The notes under the pieces are model-generated. The model did not search any database. It saw only the letters and a program-made list of their open reading frames with translations, and was not told where the DNA came from. Source: Alphaproteobacteria bacterium (GTDB lineage Bacteria > Pseudomonadota > Alphaproteobacteria > Reyranellales > Reyranellaceae). From it: DNA of 64,000 nucleotides. A program made the position numbers and the translations under genes. Positions 55,007 to 63,734 of this stretch are shown piece after piece (position 1 is the first letter of the stretch; every line of letters begins with the position of its first letter). The stretch covers positions 1 to 64,000 of the forward strand of contig JAHBYP010000013.1 of assembly GCA_019635875.1 (NCBI GenBank), given 5' to 3'.

Positions 55007-55218
55007 CGAGTTCTCCGTCGATGAAGGCCGACGGACGGGGCAAGCCACACCATGGAAATCTCCCGTCCGCTTCCGTCGGGAGGCGCAAGGTCGGCTCGCA
55101 GACTGTTCAGCTCAGCGCGCGTCCTTCCGGCATCCCGGCGCGGGAATGCTGGTGGGTCTGCTGACGATGCGCTTGAACTGGAGCATGCCGATCCTCTGGC
55201 ATGGGAGCCGACAGAGGG

Positions 55219-56589
55219 TCAAGCCTTCAGCGCCAGCTCCGCGCGCGCCGCCATCTTCAGCAGCGGCCGGTCGTGCAGGCGCGGCGCCACGATCTGCAGG
55301 CCCACCGGCAGGCCGTCGCGGCCGCTGCCGCAGGGGATCGTGATGCCCGGCACCAGCGCGAGGTTGAACAGCGGGGTGAACACGGCGTGGCCGCGCGGGC
55401 CGGCGGGCTTGTTCTCGATCACGGTGGGATAGACCGTCTCGACCGGCCACGACACGCAGGCCGTGGTCGGCGTCAGCAGGTAGTCGTAGCGCGTGAAGAA
55501 CTCCGCCACGGCGCGGGCGGCGGCGTCGGCGAAGCGCAGGGCCGCGACCACGTCGGTGCCCTTCACGCCGCGGCCGCGCTCGATCAGACCTGCGATGTTG
55601 TCGCCGAACAGATCGGGCTCGGCGGCGTGCCGCTCGCCGTAGAGCAGCGCGCTGGCGGCAGCATTGACCGCGGCGAAGGCGAGTTCGCCGGTGCCTTGTG
55701 GCCAGCTGATGTCGGCGGTCTCGATGCTCCAGCCGGCGGCGCGCAGCGTCTCGACGGCGGCATCGACCGCATGGCGCACGTCGGCGTCGACGGCCACATC
55801 GAGACCCAGGCGCGGGCTGTAGGCGACACGCGGCCTGGCCGGCGGCGGCACGTCCCAGGTCGGCACCGAATGCGGGTCGCGCGGGTCGGCGCCGGCCATC
55901 ACCTCGAACATCAGCGCCGCGTCGGCCACCGTGCGGCCCATCGGCGCCGTCACGCCGTAGAGCGGGCCGTAGGCGCCGCCGAAGCCGTGGGGCGAGGGGA
56001 TCGCGCCGGCCGAGGTCTTCAGGCCGACCACGCCGCAATGCGACGCCGGCCGCCGGCCCGAGCCGCCGCCGTCGGTTCCCAACGCTATTGGAGAAAAGCC
56101 GGCGGCCAGCCCGGCCGCGGCGCCGCCCGACGAGCCGCCGGGCGTCAGCGCCGGATTCATCGGATGGCGTGTCGGGCCGTAGACCTTGTTCTCGGTGTGG
56201 CCCTTGGCGGCCATCTCGGGCGTGTTGGTCATGCCCAGGAAGACACCGCCCGCCGCCTTCAGCCGCTCGACCGATACCGCATCGCGCGGCGCGACGAAGT
56301 CCTTGTAGAGCAGCGAGCCGTTGGTGACGCGCCGCCCCGCCACCCAGGTCGTGTCCTTCACCGTGTAGGGCACGCCCAGCAGCGGCCCGTCGAAGCCCGA
56401 CTTGCGCTGCGCATCGATGCGGTCGGCGTCGCGCCGCGCCTCGGCGGGATCGAAGTCGACGATGGCGGTAAGGCCGGGGTTCCTCGCCTGCACGCGCGCG
56501 ATGGCGGTCTCGGCGACGTCGCGGGCTCTGGCTTTGCCGGAACGGACCGCGGCGGCGATTTCGGCAGCGGGGCGATCGAGCAGATCCAT
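55219..56589 (-). CDS. Amidase-signature family hydrolase
   Basis: 456 residues from the ATG at 56589. Catalytic features: Lys in VPYTVKDTTWVAG, GGSSGGAAAGLAAG, and the nucleophile loop ALGTDGGGSGRRPASHCGVVGLK. In most relatives the residue after GGGS is Ile or Val; Gly here is unusual. C-terminal PVGLQIVAPRLHDRPLLKMA is the amidase ending. Unrelated in detail to the amidase at 33946. Divergent from the DUF2161 gene with a 53-base gap. Confidence 0.9.
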   Translation of the reverse strand: MDLLDRPAAEIAAAVRSGKARARDVAETAIARVQARNPGLTAIVDFDPAEARRDADRIDAQRKSGFDGPLLGVPYTVKDTTWVAGRRVTNGSLLYKDFVAPRDAVSVERLKAAGGVFLGMTNTPEMAAKGHTENKVYGPTRHPMNPALTPGGSSGGAAAGLAAGFSPIALGTDGGGSGRRPASHCGVVGLKTSAGAIPSPHGFGGAYGPLYGVTAPMGRTVADAALMFEVMAGADPRDPHSVPTWDVPPPARPRVAYSPRLGLDVAVDADVRHAVDAAVETLRAAGWSIETADISWPQGTGELAFAAVNAAASALLYGERHAAEPDLFGDNIAGLIERGRGVKGTDVVAALRFADAAARAVAEFFTRYDYLLTPTTACVSWPVETVYPTVIENKPAGPRGHAVFTPLFNLALVPGITIPCGSGRDGLPVGLQIVAPRLHDRPLLKMAARAELALKA

Positions 56590-56642
56590 CGGCGTTGTCC
56601 TTGGGCTTGGCTGTGCGGTTGAGCTATCATGGCCCCAAAACA

Positions 56643-57284
56643 ATGCCCCTCGAAACCGATCTCTACGCGCCGGTCAAGGCGCTGCTCGAAGGCCAGGGCT
56701 ACGACGTCAAGGGCGAGGTGCGCGGCTGCGATGTCGTGGCCGTGCGCGGCGAGGAACCGCCAGTGATCGTCGAGCTCAAGCGTGTCTTCGGCCTGGGCCT
56801 GGTGCTGCAGGGCGTCGAGCGGTTGGGCATGACCGATTCGGTCTACATCGCCGTCGGCGCCTGGCCCAGGCGCATGCGCGAGGTCAGGAAGCTCTGCCGG
56901 CGGCTCGGGCTCGGGCTGATGGTGGTGGTGGACGCGCGCGTCGAGATCCTGCTCGATCCGCTGCCTTACGCGCCGCGCAAGAACACGCGCAAGGCCGGCC
57001 GGCTGCTGGGCGAGCACGCGCGGCGCGTCGGCGATCCCACAAGGGGCGGCTCGACGCGCGTGCCGATCATGACCGCCTACCGCCAGCAGGCGCTGCGCTG
57101 CGCCGAATTGCTGGCGCGCGACGGGCCGATGAAGGTGGCGGCGCTGAAGGCCTGCGGCGCGGTGCCCGACGCCGGCAGGATCCTGCTCGACGACGTCTAT
57201 GGCTGGTTCGAGCGCGTCGAGCGCGGTGTCTATGGGCTCAGCCCGGCGGGCCGCGAGGGGCTGGTGAAGTTCGGCCGGGGCTGA
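56643..57284 (+). CDS. DUF2161 family protein (PD-(D/E)XK nuclease-like)
   Basis: 213 residues from the ATG at 56643. The first ~90 residues show a restriction-endonuclease-like core: an E in VKGEVRGCDVVAVRG with the Asp, then VIVELKR (E-x-K) about 16 residues on. A helical, basic second half follows (RQQALRCAELLARDGPMKVAALKACG.VPDAGRILLDDVYGWFERVERGVYGLSPAG), resembling a winged helix. DUF2161 members are annotated as putative phosphodiesterases; function unproven. Confidence 0.82.
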   Translation: MPLETDLYAPVKALLEGQGYDVKGEVRGCDVVAVRGEEPPVIVELKRVFGLGLVLQGVERLGMTDSVYIAVGAWPRRMREVRKLCRRLGLGLMVVVDARVEILLDPLPYAPRKNTRKAGRLLGEHARRVGDPTRGGSTRVPIMTAYRQQALRCAELLARDGPMKVAALKACGAVPDAGRILLDDVYGWFERVERGVYGLSPAGREGLVKFGRG

Positions 57285-57326
57285 TGTAGGCTTGGCCGTG
57301 GATCAGGCCGCCGAGGGAGTCCTCCG

Positions 57327-58127
57327 ATGGACATGCCGATCACCGAATTGCCGCTCACCGGAACCGACGTCTACGCCATGCCGCGCGAGCAGGGCGAATG
57401 GGTGCTGCGCCGCCAGCTCGCCGCCGCCTATCGCCTGGTCGACCATTTCGGCTGGACCGAGCTGATTTACGGCCATCTCACCGCGCGCGTGCCGGGCGAT
57501 CAGCCGCACTTCCTGATCAACCCCTTCGGCCTGAACTACGACGAGGTCACCGCCTCGAACCTGGTGAAGATCGACCTCGACGGCAACATCGTCGAGCCCT
57601 CGCCGCATCCCGTGAACTACGCCGGCTTCGTCATCCATTCGGCGATCCACATGGCGCACGCCTCGCGTCACCGCGTGGTGATGCACACGCACACCCGCGC
57701 CGGCATGGCGGTGTGCGCGCTGAAGGACGGTCTGCTGCCGATCTCGATGGTCTCGACCGCCTTCCACGGCAGGCTGTCGCAGCACGACTACGAGGGCCCC
57801 AGCCTCGATCTCGACGAGCGCGGCCGCTTGCTCAAGAACCTTGGCGACAACCAGGCGATGATGCTGCGCAACCACGGCCTGCTGGTCACCGGCCGCTCGG
57901 TGCCTGAGGCCTTCCTGCGGCTCTATCGCCTGGAGCGCGCCTGCCAGATCCAGATCGACGCCGCGGCCGCCGGCGCGCTCAACGTCATGGGCGACAACCT
58001 CGCCGCCAAGTCGGGCGCCGACATGGATTCGTTCTCCGAGCGCGAGAGCGCCAACGGCGTCGGCGATCTCGAGTTCGCCGCGCTGATCCGCAAGCTCGAC
58101 AAGACCGATCCCGGCTGGCGGCACTGA
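57327..58127 (+). CDS. Class II aldolase/adducin family protein
   Basis: 266 residues. Zn-binding His cluster HTHTR near residue 118 and the distal His in LRNHGLLVTG; the active loop GHLTARVPG. The PREQGEWVLRRQLAAAYRLVDHFGWTELIYGHLTAR opening matches the aldolase/adducin subgroup of unknown substrate seen in proteobacterial catabolic loci. GGGAGTCCTCCG precedes the ATG. Confidence 0.9.
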   Translation: MDMPITELPLTGTDVYAMPREQGEWVLRRQLAAAYRLVDHFGWTELIYGHLTARVPGDQPHFLINPFGLNYDEVTASNLVKIDLDGNIVEPSPHPVNYAGFVIHSAIHMAHASRHRVVMHTHTRAGMAVCALKDGLLPISMVSTAFHGRLSQHDYEGPSLDLDERGRLLKNLGDNQAMMLRNHGLLVTGRSVPEAFLRLYRLERACQIQIDAAAAGALNVMGDNLAAKSGADMDSFSERESANGVGDLEFAALIRKLDKTDPGWRH

Positions 58128-58130
58128 CGG

Positions 58131-58535
58131 ATGGCGAGCATGCGGATGCTCCTCGGCGGATTCGCAACGATGGTCTGGCTGGCCGCCACCGCGGCGTCCG
58201 GCCAGACCCTGGACGCGCTCTCGACGCTGAACGGGAGGTGGTTCTCGGAGGGCGCCCATTGCGCCAAGGGAAGCACGGAGCTGCGGGTCGCCGCCGATCG
58301 TCGAACGATGGCGTCCGATGGAACGTACGAGGGCAAGGCGTACAGGAGCACATACCTGATCCTCGCCGTCGAAGCGCGGCGCGTGCTGACCTTCATCCAG
58401 GGCGAAGCCCGCCTGACGGCCACCGGCGACCCGGTGATCTGGTGGGCGATGATCCTTGGCCCGGATCGCTTCGCGTGGCGTCGGTATGACTGGCCCCGCG
58501 ACAGCATGACGCCGGCGCGGGTGCGCCGCTGCTGA
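58131..58535 (+). CDS. Small secreted protein of unknown function
   Basis: 134 residues with a signal peptide (MRMLLGGFATMVWLAATAASGQ). The mature part is beta-rich with a single Cys in EGAHCAKG and a C-terminal Cys. I do not recognise it; the pattern W...G..C....TELRVAADRRTM resembles small lipocalin-like periplasmic proteins. It starts four bases after the aldolase stop. Confidence 0.55.
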   Translation: MASMRMLLGGFATMVWLAATAASGQTLDALSTLNGRWFSEGAHCAKGSTELRVAADRRTMASDGTYEGKAYRSTYLILAVEARRVLTFIQGEARLTATGDPVIWWAMILGPDRFAWRRYDWPRDSMTPARVRRC

Positions 58536-58603
58536 GCGCGATCCCGCTTCTTCATCGCTGCGCGTCGCGTTGAGCACCGCGTTGGCTCGCGAAGGAGGCA
58601 ACC

Positions 58604-58816
58604 ATGGCGGACAGCGTCTACAAGGTGATCGAGGTCATCGGCACCAGCACCGAATCCTGGGAGAAGGCGGCCAACGCCGCCGTCACGCGCGCCAGCAAGA
58701 CGCTGCGCGACCTGCGCGTCGCCGAGGTCGTCGAGCTCGACATGGCGATCGAGAAAGGCAAGGTCTCGGCTTACCGGGCCAAGGTGAAGCTGTCGTTCAA
58801 GTTCGAAGGCGACTGA
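58604..58816 (+). CDS. Dodecin (flavin-binding dodecamer)
   Basis: 70 residues: DSVYKVIEVIGTSTESWEKAANAAVTRASKTLRDLRVAEVVELD and the final YRAKVKLSFKFEG are diagnostic of bacterial dodecin; the Trp in SWEKA is the flavin-stacking residue. It stores or shields riboflavin/FMN, or CoA-linked forms. A GGAGG site lies 8 bases before the ATG. Its 3' end overlaps the convergent aconitase X small-subunit gene by 20 bases. Confidence 0.95.
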   Translation: MADSVYKVIEVIGTSTESWEKAANAAVTRASKTLRDLRVAEVVELDMAIEKGKVSAYRAKVKLSFKFEGD

Positions 58817-59204
58817 TCGCGCCCGCGGCGTCGATGCCGATCTCGGCGCCGTCATCGATCGCGGCCATCTCCCGCGGCGCCAGCTCGTAGAGCGGGATCG
58901 CGGGCCAGCCCATCTCGCGCGCCACGACGATGCCCAGGCCGAGGATGGCGTCGACGCGGCCCAGCACGATGGCCGATGGCGCCTGCCCGTTGCGCAGCAA
59001 CTCGAGCATGACCGCGCTCGAGGACGAGGACCCGCGCGGCTCGGCGACGAGCAGCACGCGGCCGGCGATGCGTTCGCCGTGATGGGCGATCGCCGGATCG
59101 GTGAGCGCGCCGGTATCGGGATCGACGCCGCCCCAGAAGCTCAGCGCCGCGACCTTCAGCGCGCGGCCCGAGGCAGTGCCCGGCAGGATGACGCGCGCGC
59201 GCAT
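58797..59204 (-). CDS. Aconitase X small (swivel) subunit, DUF126
   Basis: 135 residues from the ATG at 59204. SFWGGVDPDTGALTD and RGSSSSSAVMLELLRNGQAPSAIVL are the swivel-domain motifs of AcnX. In bacteria the two-gene type is linked to cis-3-hydroxy-L-proline dehydration. It follows the large-subunit gene, but the two are separated by a 199-base gap carrying an inverted-repeat element. Confidence 0.92.
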   Translation of the reverse strand: MRARVILPGTASGRALKVAALSFWGGVDPDTGALTDPAIAHHGERIAGRVLLVAEPRGSSSSSAVMLELLRNGQAPSAIVLGRVDAILGLGIVVAREMGWPAIPLYELAPREMAAIDDGAEIGIDAAGAISRLRT

Positions 59205-59263
59205 CACGGTGTCTCTCCGCCGCTTCCCTTGTGGGGGAGGGCGAACGCAAATGGTGCTTTCCT

Positions 59264-59384
59264 CCCTCTCCCCGCGAGCGGGGAGAGGGTCGGGGTGAGG
59301 AGTGGTTTCAGGTTGGGCACTGCCGTGGTGCGCCACCTGCGGCAGCCCCTCACCCCAACCCTCTCCCCGCTCGCGGGGAGAGGG
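59264..59384. repeat. Inverted-repeat element between aconitase X subunit genes
   Basis: Arms 59264-59300 and 59348-59384 pair over 37 bases with a single mismatch (CCCTCTCCCCGCGAGCGGGG.. core), with a 47-base loop. Each arm also holds a short CTCCCCGC(G)AGCGGGGAG palindrome. It fills most of the 199-base gap inside the acnX operon. Confidence 0.85.
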
Positions 59385-59403
59385 AGCATGAGCGAGCGGC
59401 GGG

Positions 59404-60657
59404 TCATCGCCACAACGACGTATCACGCACGAGGCGGCCGGCGGCGGCGGATTCCGCCACGTCGCTCAGCGAGCCGAACACCACGTCGTAGCCGGTGTTG
59501 GGCCGCGTGTAGTGCGCGAACTTGCCGGAATTGGTGAGCAGCGTGGCGCCTTCGATGTCGGGCAGGATCGGCGCGACGACGACGCAGGTGTCGGCGACCA
59601 GCGTGATGTTGGCATCGGTGAGCGCGCCGAACAGACCTTCGCGCTGCAGCGCGGCGAGCGTGTGGCGACCCGTGCAGGCGTAGAACGGCAGGCGGCTGGG
59701 CCGGCCCCTGAGCAGCGCCAGCAGGCGGCGTATCTCGTCGAGCGAGAGATGCGGGCTGCCGATGGCAATGGCGTCCAGCCTCGCGCCTGATGTCGTCGAG
59801 AGCCGATCGTAGCTCTCGTGCAGCATCGCGCCGCTGAGCGTGATCATCTCGGCCGGCGGTACGCCGCCGAAGGCAGCCGCGATGTCGGGTGCTTCCGGCG
59901 TGACGCCGACGACGTGGAACAGGCCGATGGCGCCGCTGGACGCGGCGGCGGCGCCCAGCGCTTTCAGGCGATCTTCGGATGTGTCGCGCGGCAGGCCGGC
60001 GAAGGCGGCGATGCGGCCACCGGCCATGCGGCCGAGCCAGGCGCCGAGCACGGGGTAAAGCGCGTCCTCCGCCAGCAGGCGCGGATCGAGGCCGCCGCAC
60101 TCGACCAGCAAGGTGGCGCGGCGGTTGGCGTCGCGATGCAGGCCGTAGTCCGGCGCGCGTGCGGCGATCGCGGCGCAGATGTCAAGCAGGTCGCCGTAGC
60201 GTTCGGTGCGCGCGCCCAGCACCGAATTGCAGAAGGCGACGGCGTTGCTTTCGCCCCAGGCGACATGCGCGCCGGCGCGCGGCCGGTGGCCGGCCTGGTA
60301 GGGCGCGCAGGTCCAGGTCGGCTGGCAGCCGAGCGCGACATAGGCCTCCATCATGCGCCGCGCCATGGCCGCCTTGTGCGCGTCGAGCTTCACGCGGCCG
60401 GCATGCAGCAGGTCGAGCGCGCCGACATTGAGCGTCGCGGGCACGCCAGTCCGGCCGCCGCCTTCGACCAGCTTCTCCGCGAACAGGGTGCCGGAATCAC
60501 CGTGATAGAGGCAGCCGTCGATATGCGCGGATTCGATGGCTACCAGACCGCCGGCACCCATCATGCGCGCGGCCTCCGACACCACGCGCATCGCCAGCGC
60601 GGCGGCCGGCCCGTCGCGACCATCGAGCGCGGCGCGTTCGTCCATGGAAAGCTGCAT
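59404..60657 (-). CDS. Aconitase X large (catalytic) subunit, DUF521
   Basis: 417 residues from the ATG at 60657. AcnX features: MQLSMDERAALDGRDG, HIDGCLYHG, TWTCAPYQ, GESNAVAFCNSVLGARTERYGD, FYACTGRHT and LVADTCVVVAP; the Cys of these motifs are candidates for the Fe-S cluster. AcnX type I enzymes dehydrate cis-3-hydroxy-L-proline. Type II is mevalonate-5-phosphate dehydratase of archaea; the two-gene bacterial type fits the former better. No proline-pathway genes adjoin. Divergent from the CoA-transferase gene, 61 bases apart. Confidence 0.9.
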   Translation of the reverse strand: MQLSMDERAALDGRDGPAAALAMRVVSEAARMMGAGGLVAIESAHIDGCLYHGDSGTLFAEKLVEGGGRTGVPATLNVGALDLLHAGRVKLDAHKAAMARRMMEAYVALGCQPTWTCAPYQAGHRPRAGAHVAWGESNAVAFCNSVLGARTERYGDLLDICAAIAARAPDYGLHRDANRRATLLVECGGLDPRLLAEDALYPVLGAWLGRMAGGRIAAFAGLPRDTSEDRLKALGAAAASSGAIGLFHVVGVTPEAPDIAAAFGGVPPAEMITLSGAMLHESYDRLSTTSGARLDAIAIGSPHLSLDEIRRLLALLRGRPSRLPFYACTGRHTLAALQREGLFGALTDANITLVADTCVVVAPILPDIEGATLLTNSGKFAHYTRPNTGYDVVFGSLSDVAESAAAGRLVRDTSLWR

Positions 60658-60718
60658 GGCCGCACCATAGCATGTATGGTGCGCCGCTTTCAGGCAGGAC
60701 AGGACAAGAGGAACGGGC

Positions 60719-61840
60719 ATGCCCGGCGCGCTCGACGGCATTCTGGTGGTCTCGGTGGAGCAGGCGGTGGCCGCCCCCTATTGCGCGGCGCGGCTGGCCG
60801 ATTCCGGCGCGCGGGTGATCAAGGTCGAACGGCCGGAGGGCGATTTCGCGCGCGGCTACGACACGCATATCAGGGGCGACAGCGCCTATTTCGTCTTCCT
60901 CAATCGCGGCAAGCAGTCGGTGACGCTCGACTTCAAGAAGCCGGAGGACCTGGCGCTGCTGCATCGCATGATCGGCAAGGCCGACGTGCTGATCCAGAAC
61001 CTGGCGCCCGGCGCCGCCCGGCGCGCCGGCTTCGGCGCCGAGGACATGCGCAGGCTCAACCCGCGCCTGATTACCGTCGACATCTCGGGCTACGGCGATT
61101 TCGGTCCCTACAAGGACCGGCGCGCCTATGACCTGCTGGTGCAGGCCGAATCGGGCTTGGCCTCGATCACCGGCTCGCACCATGCGCCGGGCCGCGTCGG
61201 CATCTCCGCCACCGATATCGGCACCGGCATGTTCGCGCATGCCGCGGTGCTCGAGGCGCTGATCGCGCGTGGCCGCGACGGCAAGGGCCGCCACATCGAG
61301 CTCTCGCTGTTCTCGGCCATGGCCGAGTGGATGGCGATCCCGCTGATGTCGTGGGAGTACAACGGCTACGACTGGCCGCGGCTGGGGCTGACGCATCCCT
61401 TCATCGCGCCCTACGGCGTCTATCCCACCGGTGACGACGTGCCGGTGCTGATCTCGATCCAGAACGACAACGAGTGGCGAAGGCTGTGCAATGGCGTGCT
61501 CGGGCGGCCCGACATGCCCGACGATCCGCGCTTCGCCTCGGGCGTCGCGCGCAACGCGGTCCGCGACGAGACCAACGCCATCGTCTCGGAGGTCTTCAGG
61601 CGCCACACCTGGGACAGCATCACCGCGAAGCTGGAGAAGGCACAGATCGCCTATGCCCGCGTCAGCTCGGTGAAGGACCTCGGCGGCCATCCGCAGGTGC
61701 GTCGTACGACCATCGCCACCGACAAGGGCGATGTCTCCCTGCCGGCGCTGGCCGCGACCTTCGACTGGGAAGTCCGGCCCCTGGGCAAGGTGCCGGCGCT
61801 GGGCGAGCACAGCGACGCGATCCGCGCCGAGTTCAAGTGA
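60719..61840 (+). CDS. CaiB/BaiF (class III) CoA-transferase
   Basis: 373 residues. LDGILVVSVEQAVAAPYCAARLADSGARVIKVERPEGDFARGYD, FLNRGKQSVTLDFK, DVLIQNLAPGAARRAGFG and ISGYGDFGPY are the family blocks. The catalytic Asp lies in YDLLVQAESGLASITG. Moves CoA between carboxylates. Substrate not fixed; neighbours AcnX and MFS suggest an organic-acid catabolic module. Confidence 0.93.
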   Translation: MPGALDGILVVSVEQAVAAPYCAARLADSGARVIKVERPEGDFARGYDTHIRGDSAYFVFLNRGKQSVTLDFKKPEDLALLHRMIGKADVLIQNLAPGAARRAGFGAEDMRRLNPRLITVDISGYGDFGPYKDRRAYDLLVQAESGLASITGSHHAPGRVGISATDIGTGMFAHAAVLEALIARGRDGKGRHIELSLFSAMAEWMAIPLMSWEYNGYDWPRLGLTHPFIAPYGVYPTGDDVPVLISIQNDNEWRRLCNGVLGRPDMPDDPRFASGVARNAVRDETNAIVSEVFRRHTWDSITAKLEKAQIAYARVSSVKDLGGHPQVRRTTIATDKGDVSLPALAATFDWEVRPLGKVPALGEHSDAIRAEFK

Positions 61841-61849
61841 GGTCTTCCT

Positions 61850-61905
61850 TGGGACCGCCGGCGTCCCGCCGGCCTCATGGTGCCAGCGGGACACCGGCGG
61901 TCCCA
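61850..61905. repeat. Inverted repeat overlapping MFS translation start region
   Basis: Arms of 20 bases (TGGGACCGCCGG.GTCCCGC / GCGGGACACCGGCGGTCCCA, one mismatch) end two bases before the MFS ATG at 61908. As mRNA the hairpin would bury the ribosome-binding region; as DNA it is another dispersed palindrome. Confidence 0.8.
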
Positions 61906-61907
61906 GC

Positions 61908-63059
61908 ATGATTCCAGCTCGCCTTGCGTACTTCTTCGCCGCCTACTTCTTCGCCGGCGGCGCGGCGCTGAGCTACTGGGCGGTATGGCTGCGCGACCGC
62001 GGCGTGGGCGATGCCGAGATCGGCACGATCTACATGGCGCGCCAGTTCGTCACCGTGGCGGCGACCATCGCCGTCGGCTGGATCGCCCAGCGTCTCGCCG
62101 GCACCCGCGGGCTGATGCTGGCGCTGCTGGCCGGCGCGCTCGCCATGGCCGTCGCCTACGAATTTTCCTACGGCTTCTGGCCCAACCTGATCGTCACCAT
62201 GATCTGGGGCGCGATGTGGCACCCGCTGCTGTCGCTGGGCGACGGCAACGCCGTGGCCGTGACACGCGAGCGCGGCATCGACTACGCGCGCGTGCGCGTC
62301 TGGGGTTCGGTCACCTTCATCGGCGGCGCGCTGGCCGCCGGCATCGCCGTCGATCGCTGGGGCCCGCCCTGGGTGCTCTACCTGCTGGGCATCGGCGTGG
62401 TGCTGACGATCCCGGCCGCGCTGTGGCTGCCGATGCCGGCCGCGCGCGGCGCGCCGGCCGATCGCGGCACGGCGCGCGCCGGCGAGCTGCTGCGCAACCC
62501 ATCCTTCGTGCTGTTCCTGGTCGCCTGCGGCTTCTGCCAGGCGAGCCATGCCGTGCTCTACAGCTTCGGCACCCTGTCGTGGCGCGGCGCCGGCATCGAC
62601 GACGTGGTGATCAGCCTGCTGTGGGGCGAGAGCGTGCTGGTCGAGATCGGCCTGTTCATGATCGGCGGCGCGCTCACGGCGCGCTTCGGGCCGGTGGGCA
62701 TGCTGGCGCTGGGCGCCGGCGGCGCATTGATCCGCTGGGCGGCGATGCCCTGGCTCGGCACCGATGTCGCCGCGCTGGTCTTCCTCCAGGCGCTGCACGC
62801 GCTCACCTTCGGCGCCACGCATCTGGGCGCCATGGCCTTCCTGCGCCAGGCGATCCCCACGCATGCGATGGCGCTGGCGCAAAGCCTGTACTACGGGCTG
62901 GCGAGCGGCCTGGTGATCGCCGTGGTCTTCCAGGTCTCCGGCACGCTCTACGCCCGCTTCGCCGGCAACGCCTTCTTCGCCATGGCGGTGCTGGCGGGCA
63001 TCAGCCTGCTCGCGACGATCGCCCTTTCGCGCCGCTGGAAGGGCGAGTCGTTGCTGTAG
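61908..63059 (+). CDS. MFS transporter, HcaT/PPT-like
   Basis: 383 residues from the ATG at 61908. The opening YFFAAYFFAGGAALSYWAVWLRDRGVGDAEIGTIYMARQF and VRVWGSVTFIGGALAAG, plus the final ALAQSLYYGLASGLVI, match the 3-phenylpropionate/nucleoside-H+ symporter-like MFS group. About twelve helices. Its last 59 bases overlap the tetR-type gene on the other strand. Confidence 0.88.
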   Translation: MIPARLAYFFAAYFFAGGAALSYWAVWLRDRGVGDAEIGTIYMARQFVTVAATIAVGWIAQRLAGTRGLMLALLAGALAMAVAYEFSYGFWPNLIVTMIWGAMWHPLLSLGDGNAVAVTRERGIDYARVRVWGSVTFIGGALAAGIAVDRWGPPWVLYLLGIGVVLTIPAALWLPMPAARGAPADRGTARAGELLRNPSFVLFLVACGFCQASHAVLYSFGTLSWRGAGIDDVVISLLWGESVLVEIGLFMIGGALTARFGPVGMLALGAGGALIRWAAMPWLGTDVAALVFLQALHALTFGATHLGAMAFLRQAIPTHAMALAQSLYYGLASGLVIAVVFQVSGTLYARFAGNAFFAMAVLAGISLLATIALSRRWKGESLL

Positions 63060-63648
63060 CCGGCTCCGCGAGCAGCCGGTCGATCAGCCGATGCAGCGAC
63101 AGGCGCGCCGACTGCGCAGCGGTCGAGGGCCTGTCGGCGCGCGCCACGACCAACGCCAGCTCCATCATCGAGGCCAGCAGCACGTGCGACAGCGGCTCGA
63201 CCATCGCGGCGTCGAGGCGGCCGGCCTTGCACAGGTTCTTCAGCCCGGCCTTGATCAGGCCGAAACCGAAACGCGCGTCGATCTCCCGCCATTTCTGCCA
63301 GCCCAGCACCGAAGGCGCGTCGATCAGCACGATCTGCCTTACCGCGGGATCGCGGCTGAGCTTGAGCCAGGCGTCGCCGCCGGCGCGCATGGCCGCGACG
63401 GGATCGCCGATGCCGAGCGACGCCGCGCGCAGCGTGCGGGCGATGTCCGCTTCGATCGCCTCGAGCACCGCCTCGAACAGGGCCGCCTTGTCCGCGAAGT
63501 GGTGATAGAGCGCGCCGCGGCTGATGGCGCTCTTCGCCAGCACGGTCTCGATCGAGGTGGCGTCGTATCCGGCGCCGGCGAACAGGCCGGTGGCGATCTC
63601 GACGATCCGCGCCCGCGTCGCGCGTCCCTTGGCGTACTTGCCGTCCAC
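63001..63648 (-). CDS. TetR-family transcriptional regulator
   Basis: 215 residues. The HTH is at residues ~8-54: TRARIVEIATGLFAGAGYDATSIETVLAKSAISRGALYHHFADKAALF, textbook TetR. The C-terminal domain is divergent, ligand unknown. Two operator-like palindromes lie just upstream in the divergent gap shared with the NTF2-like gene. Confidence 0.92.
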   Translation of the reverse strand: MDGKYAKGRATRARIVEIATGLFAGAGYDATSIETVLAKSAISRGALYHHFADKAALFEAVLEAIEADIARTLRAASLGIGDPVAAMRAGGDAWLKLSRDPAVRQIVLIDAPSVLGWQKWREIDARFGFGLIKAGLKNLCKAGRLDAAMVEPLSHVLLASMMELALVVARADRPSTAAQSARLSLHRLIDRLLAEPATATTRPSSGAKGRSSRAG

Positions 63649-63667
63649 AGCATCCTTCCATCGGCGC

Positions 63668-63708
63668 TTGACAGACTGTCAGTCGGTTTTTACAGACTAT
63701 CAGTCTGT
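63668..63708 (+). promoter_or_regulatory. Tandem TetR-type operators and promoter between tetR and the NTF2-like gene
   Basis: Two 17-base palindromes, 63671-63687 (ACAGACTGTCAGTCGGT, one mismatch) and 63692-63708 (ACAGACTATCAGTCTGT, perfect 7-3-7), are 21 bases apart, i.e. on the same DNA face. A TTGACA at 63668-63673 overlaps the first, and a TACAGA -10-like box 17 bases on starts the second, so repressor would block the promoter. Confidence 0.75.
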
Positions 63709-63734
63709 TTTACCGACCCGCAGGGGAGGAGACA

